NCBI GenBank assembly: GCA_024811115.1
Contig: JAKOGH010000368.1
Span: 1-52,420 of the forward strand
Length of the DNA: 52,420 bases
Direction of reading: 5' to 3'
Source of the DNA: Terana coerulea
Lineage: Eukaryota; Basidiomycota; Agaricomycetes; Polyporales; Phanerochaetaceae
The translations under genes were made by a program, and so were the position numbers. The notes beneath the pieces were generated by a model that had not been told where the DNA came from, did not search any database, and was given only the letters and a program-made list of their open reading frames with translations. Positions within the stretch are counted from its first letter, which is position 1. Each line of letters opens with the position of its first letter. Positions 1-11,696 of this stretch are shown in pieces.

Positions 1-559
1 GACCTTCCCGATGAGAAGGACGATAAGCCCAAGCCGTCGCCAGCTCGAGCCTGCTCCCCGACTAATCTGAGGAACACATTCATCGCGCGTCGAATCCTCG
101 TTCACGAAACTTCAAGGGTTTTCAGGCGGCTCAAGCGAAAGCACATACGAAGAGCCTAATCATTTCTCAACTACTGTTGTACCATAGTGTTAGACGAATC
201 ATCGCAATGTTATTCTGGGGCGTCTGCCGAGCAGCGCGCGGTTCAACACCGTGCTTAATTCCCGTTCATTACCGGAAAACACGCTGCACCAGCAGTAGAG
301 AACCTGTGCCAAAACCCAAACGGTAAGAGAAGTACCATGACCCGGCGCGATCCATCAGTGGACCACGTACGATGCCGGCGGCTGTTAAAATTCTGAAGGA
401 TGGTGCATGCAAAGCGTCGTGCAGATGCCACGCTAGCAAGCGCCCAAAATATTGCTTCTATGTCACGGTATCGAAGCAACTATATACCTTTCTAATTAAA
501 GAGTCGCCAGACATACATCCGAAAAGGCAATCGATTGATGTCCCAACGATTGTCACTAC

Positions 560-3500
560 ATTGGACACCTCGAATCCTTTCGCAAAAGCTCTGTGACTGA
601 TGCACTGGATCTTCAATCGATCAGACATTCAGACAGGAACACGGCATTGCAACAACCAAATTGCCTATTCCAATCCCAGTGTACAACGCCGACGGCAGTC
701 ATAATGTCGGCCGTCCGATCACGAATGTGCCGATCTCAGAGTCAAGATTCAGGATCACGCGAGCGAATGTCATTCGTCACCAACCTCGTAATACGTCCAT
801 TTTCCTAAGTATGAGTTGGAATTACACAACCCATCAATCAACTGGAAAGATCGCACACTCAGTTCGATAGATGTTCAGCCACTTGCGATTACGTACAACG
901 CCTAATTGGCATTGGAGGATGACGAGCACGAAATCCCGAATGATCCGAGGCTCATCTGAGGAGGGGAACAAATCTTCGTTTTCAACTGGCAGCGCTACAT
1001 CGCAACAGGCGGCGCTCACATCCGCGCTAAAACCAACGTGGCTGGATCTGGCAATCGAAGAAAATGCAAAGAAAGCAAAGAAACCTTCGAGGAACTAGTC
1101 CCCTGAGTACTATCACGAGCAAGGACGTCTTTGCTAAAGAAAACTTCGATTCACTACTGTAACGACGCCTGGGACCACGCGATTGAGCTAACGCCAGCGC
1201 TACGCGCCAGTGGGAGGAAAATCGTACCTCACACGCTGGGATGAAAGCTAGACGATTTCTTAGAAGAGAACCTTCGACCGGACGTATCCGCCCTTCTAAG
1301 CCACTCCTGGCAGCTCTGTTCTTCTTCGTCGCTAAGGAGATGGCTCACTTCAACCTGCATACAGGACTACCGCAAGCTTAACGATTTAACCATCAAGAAT
1401 CGTTACCCACTTCCTTCGATCCAGAACTACAGACAAGCTGAAAGGTCCAAGTACTTCACGAAGTTAGACATCGGGATGGGCTACAACAACATTCGGATCA
1501 AGGAAGGCGATGAAGAGAAAGCGGCGTTCATCACAAACCGCTGACTCGAACCCCTAGTCATGTTCTTCGGTCTCACCACCCGCCAGCCACGCTCCGTACA
1601 ATGATGAACGACATCTTCCGAGATCCGATCCAGGAAGGACACGTGATGGTCTACATCAACAACATCATGATCTATACCAAGGGATCCTAAGAACATCGCT
1701 GCATTGTGCAACGAGTTCTGGACGTAATGCGAACACCGGTTGTACCTCGGCGAAGTGTGAATTCGAACAGCTTGAGATCGAATACCTCGGCATGATCATC
1801 TCCGAAGGACAAGTCCAGATGGATCCAGTCAAAGTAGAAGGCGCCAAGAAATACCGAAGCCCACGTGCAAACAGGACATTCAGGCATTCCTGCTTTACCA
1901 ACTTCTACCGGCGATTCATCAAAGACTGGCAAGATTACGGCCGCTTCACTCCCTCACCGGCAATGCCACATTTGTATGAACTCCGAGCAAGCCGAAGCCT
2001 TCGAAGAACTCAAGAACCGCATCTGCTCCACTCCAGTCCTAGCAATGCCAACGGACGAGGACAAGTTCTGAATTGAATGCGACGCTTCGGACTTTGCCTA
2101 CGGTGCAACCTCGAGCAACACCAGACAAATGGAAGCCTGTCGCATTCCTCTCTAAAGCGTTCACAGCCACCAAGCGCAACTATGAGATCTACGATAAGGA
2201 ACTCATGTCTATCATGTCGGCACTTGACGAATGGCGCCAGTACCTAATGGGGCGCTTCGGCAGGACTTCGAGATCTGGACAGATCACAAGAACTTGGAAT
2301 ACTTCCGGGAAGCCTCGAAGCCGAACTGACAGCAAGCACGTTGGTGTGCCGAACTTGCCGAGTATCATTTCCTGCTTCAGCACAAACCGGTCGGACCAAC
2401 TAGGAAAGGCAGATGGACTCTCGCGACAGGCTGGATATGAGAACAGAAAGGACGATAACGCAGACATTGTAGTATTAAAACCAGAACACTTTCGCGAACT
2501 ATCTCTACGTAACATAGATCAGCACATGCTGACGGACCAGCCACTTGAATGGCTCGTAGATATTAAAAAGCACAAAGCCAATAAGGACAAAGTAGTTACG
2601 ATAGCGCTGTAAAGAAGGAGACGGACTGGAAGACGAAGAAGGATTGATTACCTGGAAAGATCGTATCTACGTCCTCGTACATCGGAAACTTCGCCGAACA
2701 GATCATCAAGCATCACCACGACTCGACACTTCATCGGACATCCGGCCAACACAAGACCCACGAGTTGATCACGCGCAACTACTGGTGGCCACGATCCGCG
2801 GAGACATTAGGTGGCACGTCGAAGGATGTGTTGACTGTCAGAAGACCAAGGTTCACACCGGTCCAAACTCGGCCTGCTTCACCCAAACGAGATTGCCTCG
2901 ACCCTGGGAGATCATCTCTGTCGACAAAATTGGTCCACTCCTCCGTCGCTAGGATTCGATGCTATCATTGTGATTGTCTGTATGTTCTCCAAACAGATAA
3001 TCTGCATCCCTCCACCATCGAGCTCAACGCTGGCAAGGATGGAGCAAAATCCCGCGCGACCGCAGTTGTCGCCCATCACGGCATTCCACGAAAGATTGTT
3101 AGCGATCAAAGAGCAGAGTTCAAGAACGAGTACATATCTGAACTCTATAAGTCTCTGGGAATCGAAGCCAACGCATCCATGGCCTATCATCCGCAGACCG
3201 ACGGTCGACGGAACGGATTAACGCTGAAGTCGAACAGTACCTTCGGCTTTTCATCAACTATCGACAATCCGATTGGGAATGGTTACCCCTCGCATCATTC
3301 TCGTACAACAACAAGGTCAACAGCTCCACCGAACAAACTCTGTTCTTCGTCAACAAAGGCTATCACCCTAACTCCGGGAACGAACCCTACCGGAGTAAAA
3401 AGGAAAACCGTGAGAGACTTTGTAGATCGGATGAAATTAGTACGAGAGGAAATGCAGGCAGCCATCGGATTAGCACAGGAGACGATGAAGCGCCTGTGAT

Positions 3501-3960
3501 CGACGGAAAGGGAAGACACGTGAATACAAGCCGGAGACCTGGTATGGCTTGAAGGGACCAACATCACAACCGATTGACCGATGAAGAAGCTCGACAACAA
3601 GCGCTACGGCCCGTTTAAAGTCAAACAAAACACGGCGCCTCCGCTACGAGCTTGAACTTCCCAAAGCATGGAGAAAGATCTATCCCACGGTCGATGAGAT
3701 GTGGCTCTCACCGTTCGAGAGCCCTCCTTCGAATCCCAGACAAGTGAACCCGAAATACCCAATCTAATTGATGGACAAGAAGAACATGAGGTCGAAGAGA
3801 TCCTGGACGCTAAGCTAGACAAGGGAATTCTCAAATACAAGGTTCCATGGAAGCACGAAGCGGTTCGCCAAGTACACATGGGAACCGTGATCCAACCTCA
3901 CCCACTGTCAAGATCTCATCGATGCTTTCTGAGCGACGTGGGCGCCCTCGTCCGTTGACT
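560..3960 (+). pseudogene. gypsy pol polyprotein remnant (PR-RT-RH-IN-chromodomain)
   Basis: Protease: the active-site region near 594-640 reads D-stop-CTGSSIDQTF, so the expected D-S-G triad is interrupted by TGA. The protease tail with LGYEWLRTHNPSINW follows in shifted frames near 810-845. Reverse transcriptase spans about 1094-2070 with [16 protein letters not shown] (near 1370) and a YxDD box that reads VYINNIMIYTK at 1649-1681, both catalytic aspartates being Asn. RNase H starts near 2067 with [12 protein letters not shown], then [18 protein letters not shown]. Integrase covers about 2700-3400: an HHCC-type finger ending CVDCQKTK, then DQRAEFKNEY and AYHPQTDGR. The chromodomain reads VEEILDAKLDKGILKYKVPW at about 3793-3852. 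Dozens of frame changes make it clearly dead. Confidence 0.88.
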
Positions 3961-4098
3961 ATTCAAATTCCCCCCGTCGTGTTCAGCCCCCAACGTCAAT
4001 CAATTCATCGGACATATCGGTTCCAGGCTCTATAATTGGGAAATAGGTCATACAGATAGAGACGCCGAGTTCTATGGATCACGCCGGACGTAATCCTT

Positions 4099-4110
4099 AG
4101 AGAGGGGTTA
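4099..4110 (+). promoter_or_regulatory. polypurine tract of the gypsy element
   Basis: A purine-rich run (AGAGAGGGG followed by TTA) sits directly before the TGTCA start of the 3' LTR. This is the expected place of the plus-strand priming site in LTR retrotransposons. Confidence 0.6.
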
Positions 4111-4428
4111 TGTCATGAACTTCTGGGCGTCTCTAGGGTATTCTTTTCATTTCCATTGTCTTCTACCCCTATCTATTGTTCTCTCATCGATACTCATGGT
4201 TTCCGTATGTTTCTCCATTGTTCTGGACCGCTCTAGTACATACACGAGGATACCGGGTGGTACTGTACAGTTTAGGACTACACCTGTATAAGTAGCTACC
4301 GTCTGCAACAGAGAAAGCCAGTCTCAAGCTGGTCTATTCCCCAGTTAGTTACTCGGAGACTGCACCACTATTTCCGTCCCCAGTTGAGAGCGTCGCACCT
4401 GGTACAGTTGTACTAGTTGTTGTTGACA
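4111..4428 (+). repeat. 3' LTR of the gypsy element (318 bp)
   Basis: The segment starts TGTCATGAAC and ends TTGTTGACA, giving TGTCA/TGACA terminal inverted repeats. Its right edge is fixed by comparison with paralog F: from CTCCTGCGGCTTCAGG onward the sequence matches intron 1 of F (from 34384), while everything before 4429 does not. The 5 bases after the LTR (CTCCT) are the predicted target-site duplication; the partner copy would lie left of the window. Confidence 0.82.
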
Positions 4429-5832
4429 CTCCTGCGGCTTCAGGTTTTCACATCCAGGCTAACATACTGGTAACAGGGGCATATGTGATTCTGTTCCTAC
4501 TGGCCATCTGGTCCACGTATGGGTCTACAAGGAGAGCTTCCACGCTTCTGAGAGTAATAAGCATCAGCCTGTACGTCGGGACAAGTAGCGTGAGCTGTTG
4601 AAGAAAGCGCTGCTGTGACTGACGACACTCATTCTGTTAGGTGTGCGATGCTCTCTGTCAACTTCAGCATGGTGCTGGCGATTTTCGTGTGGTGCCAGGA
4701 GCCGGCGTCTCCTACAGAGTCTGAGATCCGATTTTTCTATGCTGTCGAGGGCGTATTTGAGTAAGATCCGCTTGACTCGTAACTACTATTCAAGTCGCTG
4801 ATATATTCTTCTCGTAGGTTGACCAGAGCGATGGTGGTAAGATGGATCAAGAAGGCGTACGTCTGATGGGTGCTGACGGCGCGTAGTGCCTGCTGTCCGA
4901 CGGCCTCCTCGCATGGCGGTTCTGCATACTATACGGTCGAGCGAGATGGGCGACGATATCGTCGTCTCTGGTTGTGGCAGCCATAACCTGTACGTGTCCT
5001 TTGATTAACTTGTCTACACGTGTCTGACGAACTGCTCGCGGTCCTCGGGCTCTTTGCACCCATCCTGGACCTTCTGAGTTTGCTAGACGGCCCCACGAGC
5101 TTTCTGAACACCGCACAGCCGCTCATTGCATACGCATGGCTATGGTGCATGTTCGCCAGCAACACCTTGCTCACGGCAGCCATCATCGGGAAGATCGTGT
5201 ACGTGCGCGTGCCTGTGCGAGCACCTGCGCATGTGTGGCTGACGCAGCTGTGGTTAGATACGTGCGGCACCAAAGCAAGATATGCACCGCGCTGCCGTCC
5301 GCAGGCTCAAAATACGCCCTTCCGCTGGAAGCAATCATCGAGTCGTCGCTCGTTGCGTGGATTGGGATCATCCTCTACGGGATTTACGATGCGACGCCGA
5401 GTCCGGTACGCCATCGCCATCATGTATTGAGTCTCTGCTGGAGCTGAAATCTTTTCACTCTAGCCTAACGCAGCATACAACGACTCTGTCAAAACGGCGC
5501 TTGGTGTCAACCGTGTGATGTATTACCTCCTCCCTATCTTCTTCGTACGTACCCTGCCTTCGTCGAGTCTAATAGCCCCATCGTCGCTCATGCACTACTC
5601 TTTCTACAGGGAATCTCACAATGCTTACTTACGGTCCGTGTCAGCCTCGTCCACCGGCCCCTCGGCGGCGACACCGGCATCAACACCACAGACGTCGCAT
5701 CCCGGATACGCTAAGATTCTTGGTACCTCGGATGCTCACGAGGGCTCCAGGACCAGTTACATGCAGACGGGTGGCAGTGTTACCGAGAATGTATTGCACA
5801 TTAAGCAGGATGGGACACTATCTCATGTATGA
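4429..5832 (+). pseudogene. 7TM membrane protein copy A, exon 1 cut off by LTR insertion
   Basis: Member of the window's 7TM family, closest to copy F (34247-36167). Exon 1 and the first 10 nt of intron 1 are missing because the gypsy element lies there. Exon 2 starts at 4477 and reads GAYVILFLLAIWSTYG. Later exons give LLSDGLLAWRFCILYGRARW (4890-4950), AWLWCMFASNTLLTAAIIGK (about 5140-5200), LEAIIESSLVAWIGIILYG (about 5326-5385) and MYYLLPIFF (5518-5544). The last exon starts GISQCLLTVRVSL but has one extra T at about 5713 (CGCTAAG against CGCAAG in F), which shifts the frame before the conserved tail VLHIKQDGTLSHV. With no promoter, no exon 1 and a frameshift I call it a pseudogene. Function of the family is unknown. 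Confidence 0.85.
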
Positions 5833-6109
5833 CATACAGGTACCAATCTTTCCTTATTATTAGCGTATACTATATGTAACCAATAAATTACTCTTTCCGC
5901 TGTGACGTCCATGTAGCTGGCACCTGTGAACACTTTACGTCTCTGTCACTCATTTCCTTCGCTGTGGGGTGGCAATATTACAACTCCAAACATCAGCGCA
6001 GTGTCGTACACGGAAACCAGTCTCCAAACGCACTGGTACAGTATAGCCCAAACTTCCACCCTCCAATCTATGGGTCGGGTTGATCTGGCCGTTGTGTCGT
6101 CAAACGACA

Positions 6110-7150
6110 GAGAGAAGCCGGAGAAGGAACCGGCGATCGAAGTGGCACCGCCGTTGAGCGCGTACAGCTGCATCGCGGGGGCGTGGTTGGACCAGCTATC
6201 TGAGAGTGGTGGGGTACCGATGGAACGTGGGATCTTTTACAAGGTATAGATAGTCTTGAGAACTATGAGGCGACGCTGGGAGTGACATACATAAGCAACG
6301 AAAGTATGAGAGGGAAAGATGAGCACTTACTTCAAGTATCTCGGGAAAAACGTCGTTCATACCCGACGAATATCGCTTTGTAAACTCGTCCGGCTTTCGC
6401 GTTGCTCATCACCAAAATGATCAGCGGCATGCGGCCGAACTGTGAGATGAGCAACATCGCCAAGACATCGTGCAACTAGATACATCCGTTAGTTCGCTCA
6501 CGTCCCGAGTTGACGGGCATGCTTACCATCAGTACCGATTCGTAAATCTCGAGGACCATCTTGTTCACCGTGACGGCGCCGCCCACTACAACCTCGATGG
6601 GGTACCTGAGGGCTTGCAAGGATCCCAAACTGAATGTGCGGTCGTTTGCATCGCCATCTGACGGCAACACGCGGACGTACGTACTCCTGCGGGCGCACCG
6701 CTTCTGTGGCTTGGGCCAGGCGACAGCGCCGCGCTTTCTCGCCGACGGCAGTACGGGCTATTGCTGGGGACGCGTGAGCTCGATCACAGCGTTGTGTTGA
6801 CAGAAACGCATGCGCGCACTCGACCCTGGCGGCATGCCCGTTCAGAATGGCATACGGATAGCAGAACGACGCCTGTGGCGGGGCGGGCGTGGATCGTGCA
6901 GATGGCTTATCGAGCGTGGCGCCGCTGGTAGTTGGTGCACGAGCTCGGGGTGGCGGACGCAGTCGCTTGGGGAGTCCGGCATCGGGGCCCAACGTATGCT
7001 GCAACGCGGCCCGTAGATGCCGCTTCGCCCTGTCCTGCCTGAGCGAGCTGGGTTTGTCGTTGTGCTCGTGCGTGTTCGTATGAGCAATGCAGGAATGGAC
7101 AGGTGGAGCGGAGTGAAGCTCTGAGGAGGGCAGAGTGCGACTGGCGGACA
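6110..7150 (-). pseudogene. SKN7-like gene remnant A (receiver and tail pieces)
   Basis: Runs tail to tail with copy A of the 7TM gene. On the - strand, about 6660-6510 holds a degraded first half of a response-regulator receiver, with IEVVVGGAVTVNKMVLEIYE where the better copy has IDVAVDGDVAVNKMNLEKYD. About 6470-6350 is the second receiver exon, with SQFGRMPLIILVMSNAK and an ending that has lost the conserved PKPFTKDG lysine region. 6300-6170 is the linker, KIPRSIGTPPLSDS followed by MQLYALNGG. Upstream (7150-6680) is GC-rich sequence equal to the variable middle of this protein. The HSF DNA-binding part is absent. Identified by alignment to the better copy at 47335-49163. Confidence 0.75.
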
Positions 7151-7261
7151 TCGGCGAGACTAAGCGAGTTTGCCGTCACGGACGGTTCGGTGAATCGCGC
7201 ACGACTGGATTGCACAGCGACGTAGGGAGACCACATATTGGCTGCATGACCGAGGAGAGAT

Positions 7262-7362
7262 GGAGATGGTGGTGGTCGGGGGCAGAGACGCGTCCCGCCT
7301 TGCGCGCTTCTGCGCGAGCCACGCTTGGCTCTCGACCACGATCACGGGGACGCGTCAGGCCG
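7262..7362 (+). repeat. SKN7 upstream-flank repeat, copy 1
   Basis: About 100 bases with TGGTGGTCGGGGGCAGAGAC at one end and CTCGACCACGATCACGGGGA at the other. Related copies lie at 11697-11800 (inverted), 18128-18230, 37287-37390 and 49546-49645. Copies 1, 4 and 5 lie 100-400 bases upstream, in the - strand sense, of SKN7-like sequence, so this is probably the old promoter or 5' leader of that gene carried along in each duplication. Confidence 0.7.
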
Positions 7363-7459
7363 CGAGTGTGCCAGAGTCGCGTCGGATGCCAGGCTGCGCA
7401 AGTTTGGGGTGCAGCGTAAAGCCGCATGGATCTCTCTCAGCCAATGCTGTGTCTGGCTC

Positions 7460-7900
7460 TCTTGGTTCCTGACTACATCGCCTGTGTCATGCACTGTATA
7501 GGCTTACAGGCCGTACCGCTGCGCTGCTCGAGGAGGCAATCGGAGCAACTCTGATTGCTAGATTAATCATCGCAGGACCGTAAATCAAAAGATGCCAAGG
7601 ATAGCGGTGACGGCCAAGAATAAGAGAGCAGTCAGAATATAGGTGGCGAAGTCATGTATGTACTTGCCCCATATCGTGAACCACGCTCGGAGCCGACCGT
7701 CGCTACTCTCAGAGGTTTCTCGAACAAGATGTAATTATTGGAGAGCATGCAACGACTCAGTCGTTGAACACCGTGGCCTCCGGGCTGATAGATGAGAATG
7801 TCAAACGGAATCACAACGCGCAGCCCAGAACATGATCACCAGCACTACTTGGAGCAGGTCGTCGCTACGAGGTCTGTCACAATGCACTATTCCTGTTAAC
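7460..7900. other. intergenic, no gene recognised
   Basis: Sequence between the SKN7 flank repeat and the promoter of 7TM copy B. Short open frames are present on both strands but none resembles a known family or has convincing splice structure. It probably holds the upstream control region of copy B. Confidence 0.5.
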
Positions 7901-7906
7901 CAGCTG

Positions 7907-7913
7907 TATAAAA
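7907..7913 (+). promoter_or_regulatory. TATA box of 7TM gene B
   Basis: TATAAAA lies 71 bases before the ATG at 7978. A TATA-like box lies 61-72 bases before the ATG in all five copies whose start is visible, which supports both the promoter and the chosen starts. Confidence 0.65.
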
Positions 7914-7977
7914 ATGACTGTAGTAGATAGGAAACTGTCGACCTCCATATTCTGCCCCAACGCCCATTTGTGTTATT

Positions 7978-9611
7978 ATGTCCCACAATTACAGTGCAAG
8001 TCTCTCTGCATGTGCGGACTTCACATCTGTGCTTGACTCTGCTGTCGTGGCCTATGTAGCAGTGACTATACCAGTAGCAACACTATTTGGTGAGTGTGCA
8101 TTCTAGAGCAATTTGTGGAAATCATGCTGACGGTTGAATAGGGGCATATTTTGTCTTGTTCGTTATCGCCATCTGGGCCACATATGGGTCATCAGGAAAG
8201 GCTTTTACCGTTTTGCGTGCTATCACCATTACATTGTATGTCATGCTACACTGCGGTTAAATACCCCACCACTTAGAATCATGGTTCTCTCAGATGTGCG
8301 ATGCTTTCTCTGAATACCAGTATGCTTTTTGTATCCTTTTTGCTGGGTCAAAATTCCGACGGGGGTTACCTTGCGGTGCTCATGTCTCGCCACGATCGAG
8401 CCGAATTTGTGGTTTCATATATTATTAGGTGAGTTGAAACAGCGCGCCAATTTGTATTCAATTGCTAACTATCAACGCTACTTAGCTTTTCAAGAGTGAT
8501 GGCGGTACGGCGTGACCGCAAGCTATATATCGAATGGTTGATCTGATAGCATGCAGTGTCTTCTATCGGACGGGCTTCTGGCCTGGAGGTTTTGCATACT
8601 GTACAACCGAGCACGATGGGCCGTGGTATCCTCGTCTGTTATCATGGTCCTCATAGCCTGTAAGTCGCCTTTACGCTGTGCAAAGCTAGATTTAGCTAAG
8701 CATTTGTTTTTGAGTCCTTGGGCTTCTTGCGCCAATAGACGGGATAAGAAAGAACCTTGACGAGTTCCTACAGCATTATCCCAGGCTGCCTCAAGACAGT
8801 ACAGACCTGGCCATTGGCGCAGCGTGGCTGTGGATCATGCTTGCCAATAACACTGCGCTCACCGCAGCGATTGTCGGAAAGATAATGTATGCCATGTTTC
8901 TTATTCTGGAATCCTATTTGTATGTGCCTAACTCTGCTGTCAATAGATACGTGAGAAGGGGTACTAGCAAATCCTCCGCTCTCGTCCACGCACACTCAAG
9001 ATACGCCATGCTTCTGGAAGCAATCATTGAGTCGTCACTTGTTGCATGGATAGGTATTGTACTATGCGGCATTCACAATACCAATGCAAGCATACATCCA
9101 GTACGCCTTGTGCCATTCAAAGAGCACATTTGAGCTTAACCCTACTAAGATCCAGCAAAATACAACATACGCTATAAGCTCAAACACACGCGCCGGAGTC
9201 ACCACGTATTTCACATTGCCCATTTTCTTTGTGCGTAAAACCCTTTCTCTCAGTCCATGAAGCTGTCCTTCCACTTTACGCACTCACACAAAAACTTCCG
9301 TGTAGGGAATCTCCCAATGCCTGCTTACAGTGCGTATCAGCCTGGTCCCAAGATCACTTGGCACTGGTGCTGTGTCCGGTGGCGAAGACTGTGCCGTTAA
9401 TACCGCAGAAGTGGCGGTCAGAATACAGAGGGCATTGGGCGCATCTGTTGTCCGTGAGGGTACTTCAAGTGACAATAACACAGGTACATCCTCTAACAGG
9501 ACAGATGGTCTTTTGCACATTCAGGATGATGGTTCAGGTGGCTGGCGTATGATACACTTGCGGCCGTACATGTATGTGAAGGTTGTTTTGTGCAGTTATG
9601 TAGCTCTATAA
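7978..9611 (+). CDS. 7TM membrane protein copy B, complete, 396 aa, 9 exons
   Basis: The best preserved member of the family. Exons by eye: 7978-8089, 8142-8235, 8294-8428, 8486-8504, 8557-8659, 8715-8886, 8947-9100, 9135-9230, 9306-9611; all introns are GT...AG and the joined frame is open (1191 nt). Seven hydrophobic stretches follow: GAYFVLFVIAIWATYG; CAMLSLNTSMLFVSFLLG; LLSDGLLAWRFCILYN; WAVVSSSVIMVLIA; AWLWIMLANNTALTAAIVGK; LEAIIESSLVAWIGIVLCG; YFTLPIFFGISQCLLTVR. The tail is hydrophilic, with TAEVAVRIQRALG and LLHIQDDG. The pattern of a short outer N-terminus, LxAWRFCxLY after helix 3 and a final helix ending in VRxSL resembles the uncharacterised basidiomycete 7TM proteins in general layout. 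Location is inferred as plasma or internal membrane. No function is known; a receptor-like role is only a guess. Confidence 0.88.
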
Positions 9612-9959
9612 ATTTCTATTGACTCGCTAAACTATCGTACATGCTGATACTTTGGAATATAATTGAACAATGCTCAAAAACTACTGTCAAGCAATGCCCC
9701 TCAAAACCGCACAACAGCCGTCTTCCTCAGCAGTTATGCTACGCGAACCGAGTAGGGCCATAGCATGTACTTCTGCGTCGCTCGAGCTCGCTGCCCATAG
9801 GAGTGGTCTGGACTTCCATGCACTTGCGCAGTACAATGAGTCGGCAAGACCAACGTCGCGGGCTGCAACGTTCACTCCCCACGTTCTGAGAACCGGTCAC
9901 CGTCACCCTGGCTCTTGCAGCACGCCACACCGCGGGCACCATCGCCATCCTCGCTCTTG

Positions 9960-11075
9960 GCACCATCCGCCGCGCCCTCGCTCGATGCCCTCAAAAGGCC
10001 CGCGTTTGCCGTCGCGCCCGCCCTCGGGATCGTCCAGCCCCGCTCGCCGTCGACAGCCGTGACATCGCCGAGTGCGTCGCCGAGCGCCCTGCGCAGATCC
10101 ATGCACAGGCCAGCGAGCCTCGGCGGCATGTCGATACCTGCGAAGCCCTCGCCGGCGACCTTATGCGGTCCATGCTGGTAAGCGGGTTGCTCTTGCTGCC
10201 GCCGGAGCGAGTGACGGGCGGCAGCACCGCCGTTCGACGTGTTGGACCGCATGGCGAGGGTCTGGTCAAATGGACTTCCTGAAAGCGGCGGGACACCGAT
10301 GGAGCGCGGGATATTCTGCATGGTCTGAATGACCTCTAGGTGTATGAGGTAGCACTGGAGTGAAAGAGGTAAGTGATAACACACTGGACGAGGAAAACGC
10401 GCACTTACTTCGAGCGCCCAAACAAGCCGCCGCTCGTGATTAGCTTGGGCAGAACGTAGCTTGTGCCGGCTGGTGGCGAGGGTTATCTGCCCCGTAGCAT
10501 CCGCGACATCAGTGGTCGCCGTCGGCCCCCGCTTTTCCACCACTTCCAGCCCGTCTTCCCCGCAAAGTCACCCGGTCACCTCGAAGCGCCCACGTTTACC
10601 GTCGCGCTCATCCTCAGAACCGCGCAGCGCCCGCTTGCCGTCCACGATCACGACGCCGCCGAGTAGACCGCCGGGCGCGCTGCCGAGAGTATGAGGCTCG
10701 TCATCGCGGTAACCAGGGTCCTGTGTTCATGTCTTCGAATGAGCGATGACACTGAGACCTCATGTAGTTGCGGTTTGAAGATGTCCTAACGGGTGCATCT
10801 GTGAGTTTGTTCGAATCCAGACTCGACTGAGACGCTTACTACCAGTACCAAGTCATAGCTCTCAAGATCCGTCTTGCTGACCGCGACGTCGCCGTCCACC
10901 GCAACATCGACTGCAACATCGATCGTGCACTTGAGGGCTTGGGAGAATTCCGAGCTGAGTTTACGGTTGATCGCGTCGTCGTCCACCCGCAACGCAAGCA
11001 GCAGTGCGGCGCACCGGGGAACGTACGTGCTCCCACGGATGCGCAGGTTTGTGACTTCACGCTCGCGCCTGGACC
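9960..11075 (-). pseudogene. SKN7-like gene remnant B, rearranged
   Basis: Convergent with 7TM copy B. At 11020-10800 (- strand) is the first receiver exon, VDDDAINRKLSSEF through TDLESYDLVLV, with an in-frame DVAVDVAVDGDVAV duplication. The second receiver exon, which should carry the phosphoacceptor Asp, is not found. In its place, 10700-10560 is an extra copy of the C-terminal tail (GGLLGGVVIVDGKRALRGSED). Then follow a splice donor at about 10405 (GAAGTAAGTGC), the linker IHLEVIQTMQNIPRSIG, PLSGSPFDQTLAMRSN, and the proper tail VAGEGFAGIDMPPRLAGL. Frame changes interrupt it repeatedly. A reshuffled, non-functional copy. Confidence 0.75.
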
Positions 11076-11696
11076 AGGCGCCGGAGCCGCTCTTTCTTGC
11101 CGGAGACAAAATGGGCAGAGTGCTGCTAGGGACGAGTCAGTGTAAATTCAATCTTAGAAACGCGTATACGCACGAGAGCCCCATTCATATCGGCTCTCAG
11201 AACGACGCCCGTGGCAAGGCGGGCACAGACGGGTTCTCAAGCTTCAAGTGTGACGCCGCTGGTAGCACACGCCTGGTGGGGTGGTTACTTGGCGAGTCCG
11301 GCATCGAGGCCGAACGCACGCTACAAAGCAACCCGTAGAGGCTATTCCGTTCCGTCTTGTGTGAGCGGCCCGACGCGTTTCTCAGATTGGACGTCATCGC
11401 ACGCGTAGTACTAGTGAGAGTACAGAAGCGGAGAGCTAATCGAAGCTGGGTGAAAGGAGGGTGCAGATGAGTTGTGCACTGGGGGCGGTATGGCGCAGGC
11501 GACGTACCCTAGGCCAAGATTGCCCGCCTCGCGAAGGAGATATGAGACGAATATGCCGGTATGCGGTCGATCGAGGACGCGTAGCAGACGATCGGTGACT
11601 GGATGGGCGAGGAGGCGCCTTGCGCGTATGACGGGCTCGACCGGATGCCCCTTTGCTCAGAGCATCCTCAGCGTTCGCGACGCTGGGTGTGCAGTT

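Larger units (their letters stand above)
1..4428 (+). mobile_element. Ty3/gypsy chromovirus, decayed, 5' LTR outside window
   Basis: A retrotransposon internal region followed by its 3' LTR. In order on the + strand one can read, across several frames, protease, reverse transcriptase, RNase H, integrase and a C-terminal chromodomain, which is the Ty3/gypsy order and marks a chromovirus. Stops and frameshifts interrupt every domain, so no full polyprotein is encoded. The first 500 bases precede the protease and probably hold gag remnants, but I recognise no zinc knuckle there. The 3' LTR lies inside intron 1 of a 7TM gene (copy A), so exon 1 of that gene should lie upstream of the window, beyond the 5' LTR. 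The element is an old, non-autonomous insertion. Confidence 0.9.

Noticed and set aside
6498..7151. 217-residue open frame on the - strand
   Set aside because: GC-rich sequence keeps several frames open at once; only parts align to the SKN7 middle region and receiver, and the frame runs across expected introns. Treated as part of SKN7 remnant A.
9872..10543. 223-residue frame as an independent gene
   Set aside because: It spans the linker and tail of SKN7 remnant B and reads through expected introns; not a separate gene.
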